NCBI RefSeq assembly: GCF_014842925.1
Contig: NZ_JACYXJ010000007.1
Location: forward strand, 310,001 to 374,000
Length of the DNA: 64,000 bases
Source of the DNA: Roseibium polysiphoniae
Lineage (GTDB): Bacteria; Pseudomonadota; Alphaproteobacteria; Rhizobiales; Stappiaceae
Direction of reading: 5' to 3'
Shown here: one piece after another, positions 59,233 to 64,000 of the stretch
How the letters are laid out: every line of letters begins with the position of its first letter
Position numbering within the stretch: position 1 is the stretch's first letter
Made by a program: the position numbers and the translations under genes
The notes under the pieces: model-generated
Database searches by the model: none
What the model saw: only the letters and a program-made list of their open reading frames with translations
Told to the model about the DNA's origin: nothing

Positions 59233-59988
59233 CTACCGTATCGCGTTCCAAAATTCAAAACCAAGCGGCGTCAAAACTACCAAATTTAGGTCGTTTGCTA
59301 CTCGAACTGTGATTTCTTGAATTCGTGGGTCGGAACGGTGAAATTTGTCGGGTACGATTGTATGTAGTTTTGCAGTTGAATTTGAAGGTCGTATTAGGCC
59401 CAAGCGCGCCAAATTGGTAACAGAGATCATTTGCTCTGGGAATGGAGGCCCTTCTGCGGATTGAACCACCGAAACCACACAATTCTCGGTCCTAATCGTA
59501 TCCAGGTTATGCGGTAAAGAAACGAATTTTTCTTCGTTCCACGCAATCGCAATCCTATGAAAAGTTGCTGCGTCTTCACTAGAAAAGTCTTTCAAAATGG
59601 AAACGAAAGAACGCTCCACTTTGGCGCCCTTCGGGTTCAGCGCGGCAGCAAGAAGATTTGACCACAAGTCATGGAGTTTTTCGTCTTCCTCCATAGCGGC
59701 ATTTTGCAGAATTGGCAGACCAATCTTCGGCGATACTGCGCGAATGTCTACCACTCCCGCGTCGTTCATCTTTCTCTGGACTTTTTCACTTAACCGAATT
59801 GCTCTTTGGATCTCTAGATAGCGCAATTCTTGGGAAGCTAAACCAACCCCACTTTCAACGGCATCGCCGAATATTCGATCAAGCCATCGGCCAAATGAAC
59901 TCGCGGCATCAATTAACTTCCCCGCCGTCTTTGCCGCCTCCGCAACTGCGTCCGCCGATTTGCCTACAACCTTGATCTCTTCTTCCAT
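59233..59988 (-). CDS. Abi-alpha (DUF4393)-like protein
   Basis: The 251-residue protein matches the DUF4393/Abi-alpha pattern: a helical start (AVAEAAKTAGKLIDAASSFGRWLDRIFGDAVES), the motif LRYLEIQRAIRLSEKVQRKM, LPILQNAAMEEDEKLHDLWSNLLAAALNP and a C-terminal region LVVLTPLGFEFWNAIR. Family members are linked to abortive infection. The gene is AT-rich, on the same strand and 114 bp downstream of an AAA ATPase gene, within an island bounded by a 16-bp direct repeat. The family call is by pattern; defence function is inferred. Confidence 0.8.
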   Translation of the reverse strand: MEEEIKVVGKSADAVAEAAKTAGKLIDAASSFGRWLDRIFGDAVESGVGLASQELRYLEIQRAIRLSEKVQRKMNDAGVVDIRAVSPKIGLPILQNAAMEEDEKLHDLWSNLLAAALNPKGAKVERSFVSILKDFSSEDAATFHRIAIAWNEEKFVSLPHNLDTIRTENCVVSVVQSAEGPPFPEQMISVTNLARLGLIRPSNSTAKLHTIVPDKFHRSDPRIQEITVRVANDLNLVVLTPLGFEFWNAIR

Positions 59989-60102
59989 AAATTCCTTCTC
60001 CCAAAGAACCTATTAGAAATGATTTCTTCTCGAGCAAAATTTACTCGCCTCTTCGAAGAACAGGCGACGACTTCGTACATAGCCACGCGCCAGCTTCGAA
60101 GG

Positions 60103-61275
60103 TCAGTCCCTGATCCAGTGACGTCCGAGGTACTCGTGGAACATAGGAACCGTGAATGCAATATCTCCATGTGCTGGGCTGTAAATCATTCCCTTTGCAA
60201 TTATCTGCGCGCGCCGAGGTCCTAGCGTCGTGAGTTTTTCGCCCAGCATTTCGGCTACATCCGACGACCGATAAGGCCCAGACCCCAGACGCGCCATGGC
60301 GATCACGTATTCTTTTTCTTTAGGGGTTAGCCTATCTATTCGAACTTTGAAAAAGCCTTCGTCAAGCCTTCGAAGGGCTTCCTTCCCAGCAACTTCAATA
60401 CAGCTCATTTCGATTGGGGATTGGGCCGAGGAATTCCAGACTTGGTAACCCCATTCTTGCAGAAAATAGGGATATCCCATCGTCAACGCGATAATCTCGT
60501 CAAGTACCTCCCCGTCTATGGTTTCCCCTTCTTCTTCGATTGGCTGACGGATTGCGTTCGCAGCATCGGCGTTTTCGAGAGCATCCACCCGAGGGAAGAT
60601 GAAAAGCCTTTCTGCGTAGGATTTGGCATCTCCAGACAAGGCCGCAATTGCGGGAAGTCCGGCCCCAAACAAAAGTACGGGCAATGCTTTCTGGTTAATC
60701 CGGTGGATCGCAACGATTAGCGCTCCGAGCTCTTCAGGCGAGAGGTATTGCACTTCATCGATCAGAAGTACCCAGCCCCTCCCAGCCGCTTTCGCGGCAT
60801 CCCCAACTTTAAGAAATAGCTCAGTTATATCGTATTCTAGATTGCCACTATCAGCGACACCCGGTTCTGGATCGACGGATACCTCAAAGTCGCCCATGTT
60901 AACTTTGAATGCACTTGCAAAGCTGCGAAGTGCTCGCAAGGCTGCATGCGCGGTGTTCTTCGCAGACTCGATAAGAGACAGCTTCCGGACGACTTGATGA
61001 ATTTTCGGATAGAGCAGGTCGACAAGTTTGCGGTCTTCTGGCGCTTCTATGAAAGAAGTCAGATAGCCGTGTTTTTCTGCGATCTGCTCTATTTTGTTGA
61101 GAAGAACGGTTTTTCCAACGCCACGCAGACCCAGGAGCATTTGCGACTGGGCCGGGCGCCCAATTAGAATACGTTGAAGCGCGGTGTCAGCGGCGGCAAT
61201 GATTTCCTCCCGACCCGCCAATTCCGGCGGTTGAGAGCCTGCTCCAGGCGCAAACGGATTTCGAACTGGATCCAT
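60103..61275 (-). CDS. AAA-type ATPase (Orc1/Cdc6-like P-loop)
   Basis: The 390-residue protein has Walker A QMLLGLRGVGKTVLLNKI (49-56), Walker B GWVLLIDEVQYL (168-178), a sensor-1-like VLLFGAGLPAIAAL, YAERLFIFPRVDAL and a C-terminal winged-helix-like segment (DRLTPKEKEYVIAMARLG...LTTLGPRRAQIIAKGMI). This is the ORC1/Cdc6-like AAA group, common in mobile and defence contexts. Base composition is lower in GC than the flanks. With the downstream Abi-alpha gene it may form an ATPase-effector pair. Confidence 0.82.
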   Translation of the reverse strand: MDPVRNPFAPGAGSQPPELAGREEIIAAADTALQRILIGRPAQSQMLLGLRGVGKTVLLNKIEQIAEKHGYLTSFIEAPEDRKLVDLLYPKIHQVVRKLSLIESAKNTAHAALRALRSFASAFKVNMGDFEVSVDPEPGVADSGNLEYDITELFLKVGDAAKAAGRGWVLLIDEVQYLSPEELGALIVAIHRINQKALPVLLFGAGLPAIAALSGDAKSYAERLFIFPRVDALENADAANAIRQPIEEEGETIDGEVLDEIIALTMGYPYFLQEWGYQVWNSSAQSPIEMSCIEVAGKEALRRLDEGFFKVRIDRLTPKEKEYVIAMARLGSGPYRSSDVAEMLGEKLTTLGPRRAQIIAKGMIYSPAHGDIAFTVPMFHEYLGRHWIRD

Positions 61276-61417
61276 ATTTATCTCTTTAGGCGATAGTATA
61301 CTCTTGTTACCTTATACTTATGAATAAATCCGTAAACGTCAATTCTTCTGAGCTGTCGTGCGCCCTTTATCCCTTCCCTCAACGACGCGCTCCCCAAAAG
61401 GCAAGTTCACGGCATGG

Positions 61418-61440
61418 ATGCCATGATCAAGTCATGGCAT
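61418..61440. repeat. REP-like palindrome with CTTGA-type loop
   Basis: ATGCCATGA and TCATGGCAT form a perfect 9-bp stem around TCAAG (CTTGA in reverse). It is the same loop as the hairpin at 61491, with a different stem. Confidence 0.5.
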
Positions 61441-61461
61441 GACGTCGGAATTTGTGGCAGC

Positions 61462-61477
61462 GCGGGTAGGTGCAAGG
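61462..61477. repeat. 16-bp direct repeat, right copy
   Basis: GCGGGTAGGTGCAAGG is identical to the copy at 59119-59134 and marks the right edge of the AAA/Abi-alpha island. Confidence 0.8.
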
Positions 61478-61490
61478 ACGCGACCTTTGC

Positions 61491-61531
61491 TCCACCGTCA
61501 TTGCCGGACTTGATCCGGCAATGACGGTGGA
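61491..61531. repeat. Perfect 18-bp inverted repeat (REP-like hairpin)
   Basis: TCCACCGTCATTGCCGGA pairs perfectly with its reverse complement across CTTGA. It is the longest and cleanest member of the window's CTTG-loop palindrome family. It lies 16 bp beyond the thioredoxin-gene stop and could serve as its transcript end. Confidence 0.65.
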
Positions 61532-61546
61532 ATTTGGAGCCACGCA

Positions 61547-61783
61547 TTAGGCCGTGAGCCATTGCTCCAGCTTCGAGGCCACGGGCAGGCCGCCCGCATG
61601 TACGAGTTTGCCGTCCACCGAGATGCCCGGCGTCGACATGACACCGGCCATTGCGATGGATTTGGCGTCCGTGACCTTTTCCAGATCAAGATCGATACCG
61701 AGCCTGGTCGCGGCCTCTTTCACCATCGCCTCGGTCTCCGCACAGCGTTTGCAACCTGGTCCGTAAATCTTGACGGATTTCAT
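61547..61783 (-). CDS. Small thioredoxin-family protein
   Basis: The 78-residue protein has a redox motif CKRC in KIYGPGCKRCAETEAMVKEAA, the cis-proline region VMSTPGISVDGKLVHAGG and no signal peptide. It is the 'redox-active disulfide protein 2' type, usually found next to permeases of the arsP/DUF318 kind, as here. ATG at 61783 is chosen because residues upstream in the same frame are not thioredoxin-like. It is likely part of the arsR-permease operon. Confidence 0.86.
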   Translation of the reverse strand: MKSVKIYGPGCKRCAETEAMVKEAATRLGIDLDLEKVTDAKSIAMAGVMSTPGISVDGKLVHAGGLPVASKLEQWLTA

Positions 61784-61841
61784 GGAATGTCCTTTCGAAA
61801 AATGCTGCCGGCCAGGAGCCCACGGAAGACGGGATCGGCGG

Positions 61842-62900
61842 TCACAGCAGAAAATTGAAGAGGTAACCAGTGGCGAGGATGCCGGTCGACACAACTGCGA
61901 TGAAAATTGCGATCAGCCGAAGCGTCAAAACCTGCTTGAGGATGATCATTTCCGGAAGTGACAGGGCAATCACCGACATCATGAAGGCCAGTGTGGTTCC
62001 AAGGGCTGCCCCCTTGCCCAGCAGGGCCTCGACGATTGGGATAACGCCGGCGGCGTTGGTGTACATCGGCACACCGATAACAACGGCAGAGGGCACCGAC
62101 CACCAGGCTTCACCGCCCATGATCTTCAACATCATGGCTTCGGGAACATAACCGTGGATCGCAGCTCCGATGCCGATGCCGGCCAGCACCCAGATCCAGA
62201 CCTTGCCGACAATCTCACGCACTTGCTCGAGGCCGATCTTCAGCCTGTCGGCGAGTGTCAGGCTCTCCTCTGGCAGATCTCCTACCGGGCCGGCGTTCAG
62301 GTCCCGGACCCAGTCCTGCAGGTAACGTTCCAGACCCATCCGGCCCATGACGTAACCTGCGGTCGTGGCAATGGAGAACCCGAAGACAAGATAGATCGTG
62401 GCGATCTTCCAGCCGACCAGGCCATAGAGCAGCCCGAGGCCGACCGGGCCGACCATCGGCCCCGCAATCAGAAAGGAAAAGGTCACGCCAAGCGGGATGC
62501 CCGCCGAGACGAAGCCGATGAAGAGTGGCACCGAAGAACAGGAGCAAAATGGCGTCAAAACGCCCAGAAAGGCTGCCAACGGATACCCCCAGATCTGGCG
62601 CTTGCCAGCCAGAATGGCGCGGGTTTTCTCCGGGCTGAACCAGCTGCGCAGCACGCCAGTGACAAAGACGATGCCGGTCAACAGCATCAGCACCTTGGGC
62701 ACGTCGTAGACGAAAAAGGCGATGGCCTCGCCGGTATGGCTGTCGCGGGCAACCGGGAACAGCGACGTCACCCATTCGGAAAACGCAGACAATTGTCCGT
62801 AGACCAGCCACCACAGGATAGCTGCGACGACCACACCCAGATACCATCCCCAGTCCGGCATCTCGCGGTGATAGGCACTGCCTTGAATTTCGGTGCTCAT
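61842..62900 (-). CDS. Permease of the ArsP/DUF318 family
   Basis: The 352-residue membrane protein has the family signature LTPFCSCSSVPLFIGFVSAGIPLGVTFSFLIAGPMVGPVGLGLL, with a conserved cysteine pair (CSCSS), and a second half with GVPMYTNAAGVIPIVEALLGKGAALGTTLAFMMSVIALSLPEM. About eight to ten helices are present. Relatives export organo-arsenicals or transport other anions. ATG at 62900 overlaps the arsR stop by 4 bp. Substrate is inferred from the neighbours. Confidence 0.88.
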   Translation of the reverse strand: MSTEIQGSAYHREMPDWGWYLGVVVAAILWWLVYGQLSAFSEWVTSLFPVARDSHTGEAIAFFVYDVPKVLMLLTGIVFVTGVLRSWFSPEKTRAILAGKRQIWGYPLAAFLGVLTPFCSCSSVPLFIGFVSAGIPLGVTFSFLIAGPMVGPVGLGLLYGLVGWKIATIYLVFGFSIATTAGYVMGRMGLERYLQDWVRDLNAGPVGDLPEESLTLADRLKIGLEQVREIVGKVWIWVLAGIGIGAAIHGYVPEAMMLKIMGGEAWWSVPSAVVIGVPMYTNAAGVIPIVEALLGKGAALGTTLAFMMSVIALSLPEMIILKQVLTLRLIAIFIAVVSTGILATGYLFNFLL

Positions 62901-63184
62901 GCGATTTCCAGTTCGAGTAATTTTTCCGCTTTCAATATGGCCGTGATGATCGCCACGATCTCCGGCGCAAGACCGGGGTTGCGCCGGAAGCGCACCCACT
63001 GCGCATCGCGTCGGTCGACGACAATGCAAGCCTCACGCAGCACCTTCATATGGCGGGACATCCGGCTCTGGCTTGCATCAAGCCGTTCCATCAGTTCGCA
63101 AACGCAGTGCTCGCCGCCGTCCCAGACGATGGCCAGAGCCGCACGGCGGGTGGGGTCACAAAGGGCGGTCAAAATATCCTGCAT
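62897..63184 (-). CDS. ArsR-family metalloregulator
   Basis: The 95-residue winged-helix repressor shows LCDPTRRAALAIVWDGGEHCVCELMERL, where CVC in the recognition-helix region is the classic thiolate metal site, and SQSRMSRHMKVLREA for DNA contact. It would repress its own operon and be released by As(III)-type ligands. It leads the arsR-permease-thioredoxin operon and overlaps the permease start. Confidence 0.9.
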   Translation of the reverse strand: MQDILTALCDPTRRAALAIVWDGGEHCVCELMERLDASQSRMSRHMKVLREACIVVDRRDAQWVRFRRNPGLAPEIVAIITAILKAEKLLELEIA

Positions 63185-63194
63185 GGATCTTTCT

Positions 63195-63217
63195 TATGCG
63201 CCTTAGCGCATATGCGC
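63195..63217. promoter_or_regulatory. Overlapping-dyad operator of the arsR operon
   Basis: TATGCGC (63195-63201), GCGCATA (63206-63212) and TATGCGC (63211-63217) create two overlapping inverted repeats, including the palindrome GCGCATATGCGC, ending 11 bp before the arsR start. This is the expected position for ArsR autorepression. Confidence 0.65.
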
Positions 63218-63312
63218 TTTGACCCATATCAATAGACCCATAGCCATCAGCGATATTAGCCGTGACGCAAATCTGATATACGCATTTCCACGGACATAAA
63301 TTGGGGGTTTCT

Positions 63313-64000
63313 GTGGCGATTGCAGATTTCGAATCTCACGCGCGGTCTTTGAAGCGTTTTGCCGGTGCGGGTATGATGGCGGCGTTGGCACTGTTGCTGG
63401 CCGCGTGCCAAAGCGTGCCCAGCACGCCGCAGTCAAGCTATCTGAATGAGGTCAGCCTCGCGCAGGTGGACGTCGATTTTTCCAGCGCGGAACGGCCGCT
63501 TCTTGTCTCAGATCTGGATGGTGAAATCAGCGAGAGCGTTTCCGGCGGGTCGACGCTCGGCGCACTTGGCACACGTTTCGGCCTGACCAATCAGCAAGGA
63601 CGACAAGCGGCCCTGGAAACGGCCATTGCCGCCAACGTCAAACCGCACGTGGAGGACTCGCTCAAGCCACTGATGACCGGCACACGCCCGGTTCGCGCCG
63701 TCGTGACTGTCAAATCCGTGTTCATCCGCAGCCGCTTCGGTCTGCAGCAGCTCACCGGCACCCAGGTTTTCGTCAATGGCAAGCAACGGCCAGACAACCC
63801 GCAGTTCGTAGCCGGATTGACACTCTATGATATGGACACCGGCCTGCCGTTTCGAGAGGTTGAACCGATCAGCCGCATCGATGACGGGGCGATCACACTG
63901 GCCGGCGGCCCAGAGAAGGGACCGACCTACGGAAAGTCCAATCGCCTCAATCAGCTCATCTTCGAATATGCCCAGGCAGCGGCCCATGCACTGCAACGCA
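63313..64000 (+). CDS. Lipoprotein of unknown function (cut by window end)
   Basis: The frame opens at a GTG at 63313 after TGGGGG and runs to the window edge, giving 229 residues with no stop. An N-terminal hydrophobic stretch with lipobox LLAAC (cysteine at about residue 36) points to a lipoprotein signal. The mature part has LVSDLDGEISESVSGGSTLG..., HVEDSLKPLMTGTRPVRAVVTVKSVFI and QVFVNGKQRPDNPQFVAGLTLYDMD. The family is not recognised. It diverges from arsR. Confidence 0.75.
   Translation, partial: MAIADFESHARSLKRFAGAGMMAALALLLAACQSVPSTPQSSYLNEVSLAQVDVDFSSAERPLLVSDLDGEISESVSGGSTLGALGTRFGLTNQQGRQAALETAIAANVKPHVEDSLKPLMTGTRPVRAVVTVKSVFIRSRFGLQQLTGTQVFVNGKQRPDNPQFVAGLTLYDMDTGLPFREVEPISRIDDGAITLAGGPEKGPTYGKSNRLNQLIFEYAQAAAHALQR

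Overview
This is a GC-rich alphaproteobacterial chromosome segment. It most likely comes from Hyphomicrobiales, and the overall gene set resembles Stappiaceae such as Roseibium/Labrenzia; that assignment is inference. The main clues are chvG-chvI next to a divergent pckA, an F1-only atpHAGDC operon, the mdh-sucCDAB...lpdA order, sdhCDAB, a GcrA-like zinc-motif protein, an Omp19-type lipoprotein and ZapE close to mdh. Most of the window is housekeeping core. Very long reading frames antisense to the core genes are GC-bias shadows and were discarded.

Layout. 1-6.2 kb: chvG (cut by the window start) and chvI, divergent ATP-dependent pckA, then a three-gene molybdenum-cofactor maturation operon (split XdhC pair plus a MoeA/MobA-like fusion). 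6.5-6.7 kb: a GcrA-tail mini-protein. 6.8-11.8 kb: F1 ATP synthase. 12-17 kb: priA, fsa, xerC, rpsU. 17-24 kb: an accessory metabolic stretch with an OYE-type flavoprotein, a CDF metal exporter controlled by a MerR protein through a 19-bp-spacer promoter, and a LysR-flanked run of an MsrQ-like membrane protein, a QorB/NmrA-like reductase and two SnoaL-fold proteins. 24.2-25.8 kb: an AT-rich one-gene island encoding a KAP P-loop NTPase, bounded by a 78-bp duplication of the lpdA 3' end and its terminator. 25.8-37 kb: the TCA block lpdA, SDR, exported protein, LysE, sucB, sucA, sucD, sucC, mdh. 37-48.3 kb: zapE, GrpB, Omp19-like lipoprotein, GNAT, a phosphatase-like protein lacking its catalytic arginine, rhodanese, acyltransferase, recQ, msrA. 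48.3-49.6 kb: a gene-poor stretch rich in REP-like palindromes. 50-53.5 kb: two VOC proteins, a DUF808 membrane protein, an FMN reductase, and an orphan PemK/MazF-type toxin followed by a strongly structured, terminator-ended RNA region. 53.7-58.4 kb: sdhCDAB with an FkbM methyltransferase gene inserted between sdhA and sdhB. 59.1-61.5 kb: a second AT-rich island carrying an AAA ATPase and an Abi-alpha (DUF4393)-like protein, bounded by 16-bp direct repeats. 61.5-63.2 kb: an arsR-permease-thioredoxin metalloid cluster with an overlapping-dyad operator. 63.3-64 kb: a lipoprotein gene cut by the window end.

How it fits together: the core encodes respiration-linked carbon flow (PEPCK, 2-oxoglutarate dehydrogenase, succinyl-CoA synthetase, succinate dehydrogenase, malate dehydrogenase, F1 ATPase). 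Short CGTAA/TTACG repeats occur in front of pckA, mdh, sucA and sdhC and may be a shared control element. The two repeat-bounded, low-GC, integrase-less islands (KAP NTPase; AAA ATPase + Abi-alpha) and the PemK-plus-RNA locus are the best candidates for undescribed defence or toxin systems.
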